In this document: positions 1-15,194 of the stretch, piece by piece | Layout of the letters: every line of letters begins with the position of its first letter | How positions within the stretch are numbered: the first letter of the stretch is position 1 | Origin: Trichobilharzia szidati | Lineage: Eukaryota; Platyhelminthes; Trematoda; Strigeidida; Schistosomatidae | DNA length: 64,000 nucleotides | Assembly: GCA_944472155.2 (NCBI GenBank) | Contig: OX235277.1 | Location: 31,320,804-31,384,803 of the forward strand | Direction: 5' to 3' | Notes under the pieces: model-generated | Databases searched by the model: none | Told to the model about the DNA's origin: nothing | Seen by the model: only the letters and a program-made list of their open reading frames with translations | Translations under genes and position numbers: made by a program

Positions 1-260
1 AACTGGCTTCACCATTGCCCATAACCTTTCATTTCCTCCATGTCCAACTCTTCTTTTCTAATATGAGTTCCAATCACGAGTGCCTGCGTGGCATATGATA
101 TCATTCAATGGTCTCTTCAGAGCATTTTCTATCCGTCTCCGTTTTCTCCGGCATATTTGTTGGGCAATAGACTCTTGGTTCGTTCGTTGCATGTTAAAGT
201 TCATTGTTGCTTGTCTTTTCTAGTCAGTCATCTGATCGCCAGTATCAAGGAAGCGAAGAT
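1..260 (-). mobile_element. RTE/SR2-like non-LTR retrotransposon, 3' fragment, cut by the window edge
   Basis: Antisense copy of the 3' part of the element family best seen at 39840-40995 and 55014-56955. Shared landmarks are the block around 'tgatatcattcaatggtctc' and the following 'tatttgttgggcaatagactctt'. Its 3' end lies left of the window. It sits in the intron before the first visible ATPase exon. Confidence 0.7.
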
Positions 261-604
261 GTCTGTTAATGTGTATGGGGTGACAGATATAAAAAGATGA
301 GAGGTTCGTTGTCATAGATAACTTCATCCAAATCTAACGATATAGTAATATAATGAAGTGCCTACATGTATTGCGTTCGGTAAGCAGATAAAATGAATTG
401 ATATGGCTTTAGGGCTTCACTGATTGATTGTTACAAATGCCAAGCAACCGCCTGTATTGGCAAGCAATGTATGCTGAAATAAGATTAAGTTAGAAGTAAG
501 GAATAGTTAAGGGAAGGTTAAAAGTTTTGTGCACTACAAATGACAAGTTTTGAAAAACATTCTCCTTATCATCTAGTCAGTTTGATTTGGCAACTGAGCA
601 CAAT

Positions 605-815
605 TACTAAGTTGAATAAGGAAGCCGTTGAGTGAAATCACGCACCAGGTAGACCCTCGATTGGAACCCGAGCTGTGTGTTTGTCCGAGATTGACATGGA
701 GGAGATGATGTGAGGAGACGAGAGCTTATGGGTAATCGTGGAGATAGATGAGCATTAAATGGGGATGTGCTGTGCTGTTTCCCACCCACCCACAACCCCC
801 AAAGAAATAATAATA
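605..815 (+). mobile_element. RTE/SR2-like non-LTR retrotransposon, 3' end
   Basis: Sense 3' end: the 'gttgagtgaaatcacgcacc' block, then 'gacatggaggagatgatgtg', then an AATAATAAT-type tail at about 805-815. Strongly 5'-truncated, as expected of target-primed insertion. Confidence 0.7.
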
Positions 816-1179
816 CCCATCCTCTTTATTTTGAATGTTGCTAGTTTAATGTATTTTTGATAGAAGCATAGTTTGGAAGAAATTTCACCTTTTCAAATTC
901 GTCATACTGCAACAACAGCGAAATGATGAAATAATAAGATGCAGAGAATAAATCAGAAATGCCAGAAAAAATGTTGAGAATCTTCAATGTAATTTTTGGT
1001 ATGAATACATTTTGTGTTATATTGTGATTCGAATTCTTATTATATAACTTACATTTGATGGATAAGATTTGTTATGAGTGATTGGCAGGTGTATCCTTTT
1101 TGTTTAACCTCTCTATCTTTCTGTTAAGTACTACTGTAGAGCATTTTAATATGGTAGTTGTTATTTTTCTTTCTTTCAG

Positions 1180-1441
1180 TGGTTATGCGTTCAACGTTGA
1201 TGAACCGAACTTTCCACTAACTAATTTACGTTTTGTTGGCCTAATGTCTATGATTGATCCACCTAGAGCAGCTGTACCAGATGCAGTTGCTAAATGTCGA
1301 TCAGCTGGTATCAAAGTTATCATGGTAACTGGTGATCATCCAATAACGGCAAAAGCTATTGCTAAAGGTGTTGGAATCATTTCAGAGAATTCAAAAACTG
1401 TAGAAGATATTGCAGCTGAAAGAGGTATTCCTGTCCGTCAG
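1180..1441 (+). CDS. ATP1A: Na+/K+-ATPase alpha subunit, internal exon (N/P-domain junction)
   Basis: First exon of the gene visible in the window; earlier exons lie to the left. The first base completes a split codon, then 87 codons follow to a phase-0 end. The acceptor is a pyrimidine run with AG at 1178-1179 and the donor is GTAATT at 1442. It encodes the end of the nucleotide-binding domain and the start of the phosphorylation domain: the MIDPPR motif, then MVTGDHP, then a conserved [11 protein letters not shown] helix. These are hallmark P2C-ATPase motifs that hold ATP and Mg2+ during phosphoryl transfer. The subunit pumps 3 Na+ out and 2 K+ in per ATP at the plasma membrane, together with a beta subunit. 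The open frame runs on past the donor to 1663, but family similarity stops exactly at 1441. The schistosome orthologue has been called SNaK1; family assignment is secure, the exact orthologue name is inferred. Confidence 0.96.
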
Positions 1442-2706
1442 GTAATTCATTTCGGTGGAATAAGTCATTGCTTTCGCTTCTTGAATTTGCATCAGAATCC
1501 ATTTTGCTGTATTTTCGTACCAATGCAAAGAGTCTTTTTTCTTGTTAGGAAGAGTAAAAATCCAATCATCTTCATCTGTTATCTCCATTTTCGGCGTAAC
1601 CTACTATATACAATGTTCAAGATGTGCTCAATATATACATATTTGTTAGTAGTAACAAGATGACGCTATGTACTGTTGATTGGTTGATTGAATGAGACGA
1701 ATAGTGGTATGCCACTCATATCAACTAGTAGAGGTTGTTAGCCGAATTGAAGTTATCTAAACATCGGATGGTAGTTTTGCTTGTTCGTGACCGAGCTCAT
1801 CAGTAGCTGAGAGACTCGAATCACTTCACAAATGGAGTTTTAACCAGTATTTCTGGCCACAGACTGTTTACCTTTGACTAATTTCTCTGTGTCAAATATC
1901 CAGATTGCAGAGATCCTGGACCTGTCGCTGGTTTCAGAAGACTAAACTTGATACGCAGAACAGCAGAAAATGGCTGCGCAACCCGATTGTTTATTCTTCA
2001 AGCAATAGCGAAACAAATTTACAATAGTTAATCAGTGCCAAAGTCTAAATAAATGCTAATATAGTGTACAACTATACTTCTGATCGTATTTCTTCAATCT
2101 TTTGCCAACCAGTCCACGATTGAGCAATAACAACCTTCTTGTCTCCCGTCAATGGAGACCAGTTCGAATAAACAAACTATTCACTATTCAACAGCATTGA
2201 TACTCCGAATATTGCACAGTTTTTCTGACCTCTCCATTATTACAATGATAATAATAAAAATACTTGAGTGTGATAATAATTAGTTTTGTTTTAGATGCTT
2301 TCTTATGTTAGCGTCGGTTCATTGGTAGCGGAATACTCGCCAACTGTGCATGTGTTTGGGGGTTCGATTCCCGATCGACGGACCTTTAAACCTCTTTTCG
2401 TCAGTAGAGCAAAACTGGTAAGGAGGGAAAGGGCTGACGCTGGACTAGCAAATCTACCCCGTTAAAGGTTAACACTATCGCTAACTGAAGGCAAAGCAAT
2501 GAAATATATAGGAATATGAAGTTATTCAACATGCATTGAATGTGTTATATTTAGGCCGATTCCACCTGATTTCCTTTCAAGCGATTAGTTTAACACGACA
2601 TGTGTATTCTTTTACTCCCCTGCTTTTCATAATACCACTATATATATGCTTAATTTACTACTATTGTTTGTATTGACGATTGTATATATGTATAAATACA
2701 TATTAG
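1442..2706 (+). other. Intron of the Na+/K+-ATPase gene with a SINE insertion
   Basis: GT-AG intron of 1265 bp. Contains a tRNA-headed SINE at 2312-2490. The remainder holds nothing I recognise. Confidence 0.9.
2312..2490 (+). mobile_element. tRNA-headed SINE (GCGTCGG family)
   Basis: Head begins GCGTCGGTTCATTGGTAG (A-box-like) and has GGGTTCGATTCCCG (B box), closing with CGACGG. The body has the family block 'ctggtaaggagggaaagg' and 'gactagcaaatctacccc'. Same family as 32251-32475. Confidence 0.75.
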
Positions 2707-2935
2707 GTTAATCCACGTGATGCACAAGCATGTGTTATTCATGGATCAGATTTACGTGAAATGACACCAGCACAAATCGATGACATTCTATTGAATCACT
2801 CAGAGATTGTATTTGCTCGTACTAGTCCCCAACAGAAATTGATTATAGTTGAAGGATGTCAACGACAAGGTGCAATTGTTGCTGTGACAGGCGATGGTGT
2901 AAATGATAGTCCAGCACTTAAACAAGCAGATATTG
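2707..2935 (+). CDS. ATP1A: Na+/K+-ATPase alpha subunit, internal exon (P-domain hinge motif)
   Basis: Starts after AG at 2705-2706 in phase 0 with VNPRDA and ends after one base of a Gly codon (phase 1); donor GTATGT at 2936. It encodes the middle of the P domain, including FARTSPQQK, where a conserved Lys and Arg lie near the phosphorylation site, and the hinge motif [12 protein letters not shown], whose two Asp residues coordinate Mg2+ at the active site. The residue after this Lys is Gln (KQADI), where vertebrate alpha subunits usually have a second Lys; this is a mild change outside the catalytic set. Joining to the exon at 5316 restores the family sequence ADIGVAMG without a gap, which confirms the split codon. 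Methionines inside the exon are not starts. Confidence 0.96.
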
Positions 2936-7309
<4,374 letters not shown>

Positions 7310-7579
7310 ATTCCAGCTATCTCACTTGCTTATGAAGAAGCTGAAGCTGATATTATGAAGCGTATGCCACGTGATCCTCTGCATGATAAACTAGTTAATG
7401 AACGATTAATTTCAATGGCTTACGGTCAAATTGGTATGATTCAAGCTTCTGGTGGTTTCTTTGTCTATTTTGTTATTATGGCTGAGAATGGATTTTGGCC
7501 ATCACGTTTACTTGGTATTCGACGTGAATGGGACTCGAAAGCTATCAATGATTTAGCTGATTCTTATGGACAAGAATGG
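7310..7579 (+). CDS. ATP1A: Na+/K+-ATPase alpha subunit, internal exon (L6/7, M7, beta-binding loop)
   Basis: Phase 0 at both ends; acceptor AG at 7308-7309 after a TTG-repeat pyrimidine run, donor GTGAGT at 7580. Encodes [12 protein letters not shown] at the end of M6, the cytosolic L6/7 loop with the MKRMPRDP and [17 protein letters not shown] segments, M7 ([18 protein letters not shown]) and the extracellular M7-M8 loop ending DSYGQEW. SYGQ in that loop is the known contact for the beta subunit in Na+/K+- and H+/K+-ATPases, so the protein is expected to be a heterodimer. The reading frame stays open beyond the donor to 7657 but loses similarity at once. Boundaries are inferred from splice signals plus family alignment. 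Confidence 0.96.
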
Positions 7580-7814
7580 GTGAGTTATTCAAACAAAAAT
7601 GAGGACAAATTATATCACATCAGAGTTATCAGCATCTGGTTTTCGGGAATAAGTTGATCAGTAAAGAGCTCACCAGAAGAGACTAGGTCTTACAATACTC
7701 TTTAATCCTATCACTCCATAAGGTATGCCTACTTTGCATGTACGAGCTTCATAGTCTATCAAAAACTATTGGTTACAGCCAGTTCTTGAGAATTTCATTT
7801 ATTTTTAATGTCAC

Positions 7815-8555
7815 ATTAACTGGAAAGTGTACAGACGAATACCAACAAGTTTGCAGAAGAAGCAGTGAAGATAGAACTTCAAGTGGATATAGAAAAAAAA
7901 CAGATATGATGAAGATAACCAACAAACAACAACAGCGAGCACCAATCACCATCAACGGGGGAAATTTGAAGATCACTTTTTTGAATCATCTAGGAAGCAT
8001 CGTTTCAACTACAGGCGGATCGGTCGTGATAATGCCAAAATTAGGATCAGAAGGGCAAGATAGACCTTCATTAATCTGAAATCAGTTTGAAAATCTGTTG
8101 CACTCAGTGTGCAGAACAAGATTCAGATTTTCAGTACTGATATCAAGTCAATGAGTCTTCTATGGTTCAGAGACCTGGCACATCATCAAAACCAATCCCA
8201 ACAGGCTTCAGAATTTTACCAACATCTGCCTTCTCTGCCTCCATCGACCAGGGATGATAAACAACACGAAACTCTATCAGTCAGAGAACCATCCGGTAAC
8301 CCAAAGCCCAGCAAATATTCCCAAAGGAATGTTAATTAATAGGACAGACACTAAGGAGATAGTTGAGTAATATTGCCCTCCAAGAAGACCCTTGAGTGGA
8401 CCTGCATAGGGAACGACTAGTCGGGAATGGGTCGGAGGAGATGAAAGCCTATGTGTGATTGTGGAACCAGCTAATGAGGACTGCAGGATCAAATGGAAAT
8501 GTGTTGTAGGAGTCCTATGTTCCACTCGGAATCTAATAATATAATAATACTGATA
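7815..8555 (+). mobile_element. RTE/SR2-like non-LTR retrotransposon, truncated, RT C-terminal part to 3' tail
   Basis: Translated fragments match the end of the RT region of the same family (NKFAEEA-like, then MKITNKQQQR with a short Gln run, then an ITI-GGN segment and a STTGGS segment). It then runs through the 3' non-coding block to an AATAATATAATAAT tail at 8533-8550. No frame is intact. It lies in sense inside the intron between the M7 and M8 exons. Confidence 0.75.
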
Positions 8556-9334
8556 AATGTAAAGCTACCGGTATACATCTTTTGGCAGCAATTTGACTTG
8601 GTAATTGTTTACATTTGTAAGTTGCATTGTTGTCTGTGCTGATTTCTTCAGAGCAATCATACGTGAAATACACATTTAAGGAATTGTCTTGCGTTAACCA
8701 AAGTCACAATAATACTGTCGTTGTGGAAGGTGACGGGACCAATGGCTTCTGTAGTATCGCTACACCATCGAATTTCTCTTATTTCGTACAAATTTTGATA
8801 GAAAATATTATCTTTATTAAAACACAAACTCGGTACACTATGGGCACCAATAATAGATGCAGAACACAAAATAACATGGTTTGTGCAAAGGCTGCGATAC
8901 TGTCCGGATACCTAAGAAGAAACAGGTGGTTGTCGTAAGTGGCCGAGCCTTTCACTTGAAGTCTGTTCCATGAAGCAGTGGAGAAGCGTCCATATTTGAG
9001 TTCCCATGGTTGATGATGACCAAACCAGGTTCGTACGCCATTCAATCCTTTCAGATTTTGGCTCCGATGTATGCGATAGGTTGTAAATGAAGGTTTTCCA
9101 TGTCTCTTATGTAGACCAGCAATCCGGTCATAGGCTCCAGACTTTCGAATTCGCCCTGTCACTTTTGTGAGGAAAACTACCAGCTGCTTGAAGACAGTAA
9201 ATGGGACTTACATTTCATAGACTATGAACGTGTGGCCAAATGTGAGAGCATTTCGGGAGGAAGACCGAAGTCTACCCACTCTCTTCTGTACCAGGTCGTT
9301 TATGGAGGCGATAAAATTTTTTTCTTTTCCTTCA

Positions 9335-9552
9335 CATTCCCCAGCGGAACATAGGGCTTCAGGCTAGTGGCTTGAAGTTTCTGTAGCAGTGTTTATTTTA
9401 CAGGATGGGGTTTCGAGCCTCATGTTCAACCTTTCCTCTTCACCAGCATTATTTCTGCCTTAGCGAGGTAAAGGAGTGCGCTGGCCGGGGATCGAACCCC
9501 GGAGCGCATGCGTGGTCGGCGAGCACTCTACCACTGTGCCACCGACTCAACG
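9335..9552 (-). mobile_element. tRNA-headed SINE (GCGTCGG family)
   Basis: Reverse complement of the 32251-32475 element. The tRNA-like head is at about 9475-9548 with an intact B box (ggatcgaaccccgg on this strand), followed on the minus strand by the 'aggtaaaggagtgcg', 'gctggtg' and 'gaagccctatgttcc' blocks. About 300 bp upstream of the M8 exon acceptor. Confidence 0.8.
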
Positions 9553-9856
9553 GCTATAAAATACGTAGTATAAATGACGCAATCAACCGTTCTTATTTCT
9601 ACCACTTGTAACTGCTTATTTTATTCTAATGATATTCACTTGTTTAATATTCTAAGTGCGTTAGCATCTCTATCCATTTCCCAAACTATAATATTTAAGC
9701 CATCTCTTGCATTGTATTCATTAGCAAAACAAAAAGTTTTCTGTACTGTGTTTAGGGAGTGAACGAGTAGTGCTCTTGTTTCTACTACAATGAATTTATC
9801 AGTTCTTGGAAATAATTTTCTAAACCTATGATTTAAAAATTTTTTTATTTGTACAG

Positions 9857-10089
9857 ACTTATCATCAGCGTAAACGCTTAGAATACACATGCCATACAGC
9901 ATTCTTTGCATCAATTGTCATTGTCCAATGGACTGATTTAATGATTTGCAAGACACGTCGTAATTCAATTTTCCAACAAGGCATGTGGAATCATCATCTA
10001 ACCTTTGGTTTATTCTTTGAAACAACTTTGGCTATATTCTTGTCCTACTGTCCTGGTTTAGACAAGGGTCTACGTATGATGCCTATGAG
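9857..10089 (+). CDS. ATP1A: Na+/K+-ATPase alpha subunit, internal exon (M8-M9)
   Basis: Starts phase 0 after AG at 9855-9856 with [10 protein letters not shown] and ends after two bases of an Arg codon; donor GTGAGT at 10090. Encodes M8 ([18 protein letters not shown]), the short loop with [10 protein letters not shown], and M9 ([18 protein letters not shown]). In M8 the Gln and Asp that help form the third Na+ site are kept (VQWTDL). In M9 vertebrate alpha subunits have a Glu pair (LFEETALA); here the first Glu is Phe and the second is kept. The stretch was too interrupted for a long open frame on its own and was recognised by translating the region between M7 and the C-terminus. A tRNA-headed SINE (9335-9552) sits about 300 bp upstream in the intron. 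Confidence 0.95.
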
Positions 10090-10139
10090 GTGAGTGTTTC
10101 TTTCAATAATGGAGAAGCTTGAATTGCTAATTCTCTAAA

Positions 10140-10829
10140 AAAATTTTATCACTGACTTTATGGCTGTGAGATACGGCCATTGAGAGTAGAGGACATAAAA
10201 AGCCTGGCTAGCTGTCTTTGGTCCTAAGTGCCTGCGTTCTATCTCCGTGTGAAGTGGTATAATAAGGTGAACAATACTGAGGTAAGGCATCGGTCGAGTG
10301 CTAACTAAGGAGAGAAAATCAATCGACCAGGTTGTGAAGTTACACCGGTTGAGATGGTTAGGGCATGTGTTACACATGCCTAGCCATCGCCTTCCTCGAT
10401 AATTGTCAATGTTAGCTGACATACGATTGATCAGGTTGGAAAAGAGCTAGTGATAGTCAAGTGAAAACATGGCTTCATCAGTCAATGAAACTTACAACAG
10501 TTAGTTCAAGCCAGTCACCTATGGAGGTGTACACTGTCAGCCTGGTTGGGTTCCTCGGGATGGTTAAAACCAATGAGGGCTGGAGATAACTGCTGATATG
10601 ACCCAAAATCGTTCTCAATGGCTGGTGCAGATGCATTTACTCTTTGTGATTGATAATATCCAGTAAAGCTCTATTGTTCTTCTATATTACTATTCTTCTT
10701 GCCTCATATCTCAGTTTACTGTCTCGACTTTGCATTTCTCTTTACTTTCTTCTCTTGCTTTGTGTGCTAAGTGAAGTGTGGCGACTCGAACTGCTGCACA
10801 TCTGTGCAAGGTTGTATGTTGAAACCAGT
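10140..10829 (+). mobile_element. Non-LTR retrotransposon 3' end (RLRWLGHVLHMP family)
   Basis: Decayed C-terminal coding part: a CEIRPLRVEDI segment, then LHRLRWLGHVLHMPSHRLPR at about 10341-10400, a conserved C-terminal motif of schistosome non-LTR elements, with stops and shifts. The last 395 bp (10435-10829) recur almost without change, inverted, at 17167-17560. The T-rich hydrophobic open frame at 10650-10850 is part of this tail and not a gene. Confidence 0.75.
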
Positions 10830-11169
10830 CAGTCATTTATCATTAACTAGTGATGTATGGTTTAACGAAAGATTAAAAGCCGACAGTTATTGGACAGTTG
10901 TTTCATTGTAATATATTAAATTGACCCCCGGCTGGTTATCATTGGCTTACTAATAAGAATACAAATGTCAAGTTAGTTTTACATACCAATTGGACTCTCA
11001 GTTAGGCAACATGATTTTCTGTCTAGTAGGAGGGGGATAATTTGATTATCATGCCTGAATCTGTGGATGGGCATAATTACAACAGTAACATAGCCAAATT
11101 TTAGATCCAGTAATTGAAGATGCGTAACATATTCTAGCCATTGAGGAGATGAACTTTTATAACTTCAAA

Positions 11170-11860
11170 AAAAATTCTTTTTGATACTTTCGTCTTAATC
11201 AGGTTCTACAGTTACATATCCATAATAATCAAAGAAGTTTTGTTATTAACAACATTAGTGTTTTTTTCTGAATAACATTGGGTCAATAAGACCATTAGAT
11301 TACATTTCGAAAGCATCTGTTATTGATAATATGCATTAAAATGTATTACTAAAGTGAGTATCAGATAAATTAATTAAAAAAATAATACAGAATTTGTAAA
11401 TTTATAGGCTAAGCAGCTAGTTGGGGTAACAATAGTGACTGAGCCTATCTGGTTTGTTCATGAGGCTGTGGTTGTTTTAAGCGAATACAAATTGTCTTTA
11501 CTGTTTTGAGCGTTCAGCATTTAGAGACCTCTGGCAATTTATTCAGTATACAAAAATTGATAGGAAAAGACTCTCCAATAGCCTCTTTGTATGAGGTGAT
11601 CTGATATTGAACTGTTAACAGTACCAACTGGATCTTTACTTAGCTACACTGGTAGGTATTCTCGAGTACGAAAAATTAGGTCCCTAGAGCAATGGCCAAT
11701 ACAACTGGCACCAAAGGAGTATTTCGATCGATAGATACAAAAAGAGTCAGCTAGTCTAATTACTTCATCTTTCAGTTTCGGAACCGTAGTTGGTCGTATG
11801 GCAAATATGAGTTGCAGCTTACCGGCATTAAAAGTCCTTCTTATCAATCTTTTCAACTTG
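11170..11860 (-). mobile_element. Penelope-like element fragment (GIY-YIG part and 3' tail)
   Basis: Minus-strand frame 11644-11856 reads RRTFNAGKLQLIFAIRPTTV, then PKLKDEVIRLADSF, then a CxxxCSFGAS-like remnant followed by CIGH where GIY-YIG domains of Penelope-like elements have CGASYIGR. The lower end (about 11170-11400) shares the 3' tail seen at 50030-50255 and 59975-60180 (the 'ttattaacaacattagtg' block). Inactive: short and interrupted. Confidence 0.7.
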
Positions 11861-12262
11861 TGATTATTATTTTGGCTTGTTATATGACCTTTTGATTGCA
11901 GAAACTACTTGTCAGCAGATACAGAAGAATTCTCTCCAAATCTCTCTCGGCCCCATGTGTTTCGCGTTATTTTTCGCAGGGTAGATGTTTTCAGTTAATG
12001 TTTCATTTGTAATCTTAACTTCATCTCCAATTGCATCTGAACAGATAGCTCTGACCGTGTAGCTGAGGATCTTTGCCGAATTTCGTTTGTATTGGATAAC
12101 AATTCGTTCATGTATCTTACACAGGATGAATGAAGTAGATGATAGCAGCATACTCAAACTTAAATATACGTGTTCGAGTATGACGCTTTTATTGACCTGA
12201 CGGAAGTTCTTCAACCACCGATATACTACAAAAAAGCAGGTTTTTTTTTTTTTATTTATTCG

Positions 12263-12280
12263 ATATATATATATATATAT
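12263..12280 (+). repeat. AT microsatellite next to the last-exon acceptor
   Basis: (AT)9 preceded by a T13 run (12241-12253), 24 bp before the last ATPase coding exon. Length variation here would sit in the polypyrimidine/branch region. Confidence 0.9.
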
Positions 12281-12304
12281 CTTTCATTTCCTCTTAAATT
12301 ACAG

Positions 12305-12428
12305 GTTCACTTGGTGGCTTCCAGCATTACCGTTCAGTTTACTTATATTCATCTATGATGAAGTAAGAAAGTTCCTGCTCCGGCGGTTACCACCTGGATC
12401 ATGGCTTGAAAAGGAGACATACTATTAG
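12305..12428 (+). CDS. ATP1A: Na+/K+-ATPase alpha subunit, last coding exon (M10, C-terminus, stop)
   Basis: First base completes the split Arg codon (AG|G) after acceptor AG at 12303-12304; 40 further codons follow to TAG at 12426-12428. Encodes [20 protein letters not shown] (M10), then [20 protein letters not shown]. The terminal KETYY is the classic end of Na+/K+-ATPase alpha subunits; the two Tyr dock between M7, M8 and M10 and tune Na+ affinity, whereas gastric H+/K+-ATPases end differently. This settles the assignment as Na+/K+ over H+/K+. Total from 1180 is 457 residues, about the last 45% of a usual 1000-1020-residue chain. The acceptor is preceded by a T13 run (12241-12253) and an AT repeat. 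Confidence 0.97.
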
Positions 12429-13531
12429 TAGTAGTTCTAGTAGAAATAGCATCTTATATGATAAATGTCACTCATATATACATATATATATATATATATT
12501 CTAACCTGTAGTTTCAAGGAATTGATTTTGTCTCTGTCTCTCCATCCCATATATATATATGTGAAAGTACTGATTCCATGCTTTTATTTCCTATATATGT
12601 CTTAGCAATCACTGTTATCTTACATTTCTTTTCCGTTCTGCAAACTTCATCGACTCTTCTCTCCTTCAATGGCTATTCCTCTCTAACATCTTTCTCCTTT
12701 CATTTTGTTGTTTTGTGTCTATTTCATGATTTCTAGAAGTCAAGATTTCTGTGTCTGTCTCTGGATTATATTTCATCATGCTATATAAGTTTGTTTTTTC
12801 ACAATGTAATCAATTGTTTGTTACCTATCATTGCTATTTTATTGATTGTTGTCATCATTCGTTATAATACACATTGATAAGTAGATAAGTATGCGAAATA
12901 GAAATTTGCCTTACAATTACACACACACAAACGCACACGAGCATAAGTAATTTGTACTTTCTTGTCGTTAATACTACGCATTACACTTCTGCTACCATTA
13001 GTAATAAGGTGATAATCCTAGCTATCATAATTACACTAGTGATGATAATGTGAAACACACTCTCCTTTTTTATTAGAGAAATTCATACTTTCCCTCTCCC
13101 CCCTCCCCTTCCCTTCATCACAATTGATTCGTTTGTTTTCATTCCTTTTATTTTACTTCACTGTACAATATTATATCAGTTTGCTATTATTTTGTCTTGT
13201 GATTTTTTCATTTCGATCTCTTATGTATGTCTTGTTGTTAATTGGATGGATGTCTGCGTCTGCGTGTGTGTGTGTATTATTTTAGCAGTGTGCTGCTGCT
13301 AGAGAAGAATGTGATTATCTTTCTCCTTTGACTTTTATTTCCATTTCTCACTCTTCATATTCTTTATTCTATTTTATTTTTTGGTCTGTTTTAGTGAGAA
13401 TTATGCAATCATATCTGTTAAATTCTGTGTAATCATTCGGCATCGGAGCATGTTTGTGCATGTCTATATATGTGTGTGGTCATCGAATATTGGCTAGTTG
13501 CTGTAACCTTTTCTTTTTCGTGATTATATTC

Positions 13532-13588
<57 letters not shown>
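13532..13588 (+). repeat. (TAA)n microsatellite, 19 units
   Basis: 57 bp of uninterrupted TAA/AAT repeat inside the probable 3' UTR. No retroelement tail precedes it, unlike the short AAT tails elsewhere in the window. Confidence 0.95.
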
Positions 13589-13589
<1 letters not shown>

Positions 13590-14448
13590 TTAATGAATAT
13601 CAATTAGCCTAACGGTGATTGATTTCTAATACTCGTTATAATTCAATCTTTATTTTGATGACTTTGAGATTCTCATGTCCTGTCTGTATGCACATGTGTC
13701 ATCCATGTTTGTTAGTTCGTTTGAGTGTGTGTGCGCGCATGGATTTTGCTTCATTATTGGTTTCTTTATTTCATTTTTGTTTTGGCATATACTTCACACA
13801 CGAGACAGAACTTTATCCCTTTCATACCTCGTTGCATATTGTTGTTTATTTCTTCTTTTGTGAAATTGGAAGAAAATCAGAGTTTGTCTTTTTTCCCTGT
13901 CGCGTTGGTTTGCTCCAACTCCCATCCCCGTCTCGTCCTCGAGATCTCATATAATTAAATAGATATGTTTACAGTTTACCTATTAGATAATTTTCTTATT
14001 TTCCTCTCTCAGTAGTTGCGTCATAACTCTCTCACTGTAGTATTTCTGTACCAATCACCTAGATATAACTACCTATCATCAGCATGCTTCTAAGATAATG
14101 AGAGTAGAGGAAAAGAACAAGTGCGGGATTATTTGAACTGAAGTCATGGATAGCTGGACAGCTGAACACACACATACACACACTGTCTCTCATTCTTTAT
14201 TGTTCTACTCTCTGTTATTTGATTGTTTCCATTGTTGTCGTAGTTGTGTTTGTTTCACCAGTTGCCGTGTTGTCTTTCAAATGGTACGGCGGCTCATTTA
14301 GACTATACAATTTAGATAATTCATCCATTTTTGTCTGAGTATTATCATTATTTGAGCAATAATCATAGTTAGTATAGTGATACAATTGGTGCTAAGAATA
14401 ATCAATCGTGAGTAAATAATACTGCACACAACCACCAAGTTTTCGCTG

Positions 14449-14451
<3 letters not shown>

Positions 14452-14479
<28 letters not shown>
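14452..14479 (+). repeat. AT microsatellite
   Basis: Uninterrupted AT run of about 28 bp. Confidence 0.9.
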
Positions 14480-14570
14480 ATCGGTCTCTCTCTATCTCTT
14501 CACTTTTTGTTTTTCTGTTCTTGATTTTGTTAACTCGTTTGTTTGTGTGTTCTTTTTCCGTAGGATTCTG

Positions 14571-14576
14571 AATAAA
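14571..14576 (+). terminator. Candidate polyadenylation signal AATAAA
   Basis: Canonical hexamer followed by an oligo-A tract at about 14587-14594, about 2.1 kb after the ATPase stop. It is the first such hexamer I found downstream of the stop. No transcript evidence is available. Confidence 0.35.
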
Positions 14577-14599
14577 TAGAATTTATAAAAAAAATGATT

Positions 14600-15190
14600 T
14601 GCCCAACGAATTTGTGTCTTACTCCCTTTGAAATTAATAAATAGACAGTTAGTAGCTGCACACTGCATTACTTACTTCTTTTTTGAGTGTAACAGTATTA
14701 GACAAACTTATAACAAACACATGTGTATTTGTTCTAGGTATATCATTTTTGATAATTATTAAATCACAAGCTCAATGTCTATTTTGAAATAATGGAGAGT
14801 TGTGGGTCAAGTGGGTAATTTTGTTGTGGTTGCATTTTTCTGAGCTGAAGCTCTCGTCGTCCTCCATCTAGACAACATCTCTTCATCAGTCCAGACTTCA
14901 AAAGGAAGCAAAGTTATTTCAATTTTTCCTCTATGTGAACGTTACAACTTTATCTCCTGGAGACCGTTGTCGTGATTGCTTGGGAATTTGTATCATTATT
15001 GGTCGTTTTCATTGACTTAGAATTTAACTTTCTCGTCGTCATGTGACTTATTCTGTATTGGTCGGTGAATTTGATCTATGGTGATGCTTTTGTTAATTTC
15101 TGATCCATCTGAGTGTCGAGATTCTAGGCATTCTCAGGGACTTTTGGTGTCTCCAGCTACATATGTATATATATCCTGCTAAATTTACTA
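14600..15190. other. Unassigned intergenic stretch
   Basis: No exon, tRNA or known repeat recognised. Confidence 0.5.
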
Positions 15191-15194
15191 GTTT

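Larger units (their letters stand above)
7580..9856 (+). other. Intron of the Na+/K+-ATPase gene with sense and antisense retroelements
   Basis: GT-AG intron of 2277 bp. It contains a sense RTE/SR2-like 3' end (7815-8555) and an antisense tRNA-headed SINE (9335-9552). The stretch 8600-9300 has open frames on both strands but no family I recognise. Confidence 0.85.
10090..12304 (+). other. Last intron of the Na+/K+-ATPase gene, rich in retroelement fragments
   Basis: GT-AG intron of 2215 bp. Holds a sense non-LTR 3' end (10140-10829) and an antisense Penelope-like fragment (11170-11860). The part 11880-12240 is unassigned. Confidence 0.85.
12429..14600 (+). other. Probable long 3' UTR of the Na+/K+-ATPase gene
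   Basis: About 2.1 kb after the stop codon with no retroelement fragment that I could recognise, which is unusual here. It is T-rich on the plus strand, with many pyrimidine runs and several microsatellites: AT at about 12474-12500 and 14452-14479, and (TAA)19 at 13532-13588. Three overlapping frames open at 13619-13958 are low-complexity and not convincing proteins. The first AATAAA hexamer I found after the stop is at 14571-14576, followed by an A-rich stretch. Assignment as UTR is inference from strand composition and the hexamer. Confidence 0.4.

Noticed and set aside
8627..9162. Open frames on both strands in the ATPase intron as a nested gene
   Set aside because: Short, overlapping on opposite strands, no recognisable domain.
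10650..10850. Small hydrophobic membrane protein found twice (also 17136-17345)
   Set aside because: It is the T-rich 3' tail of a non-LTR element; the hydrophobic residues come from TTN codons.
13619..13958. Coding exon (three overlapping open frames)
   Set aside because: Low-complexity T-rich sequence with no domain signal, inside the probable 3' UTR.
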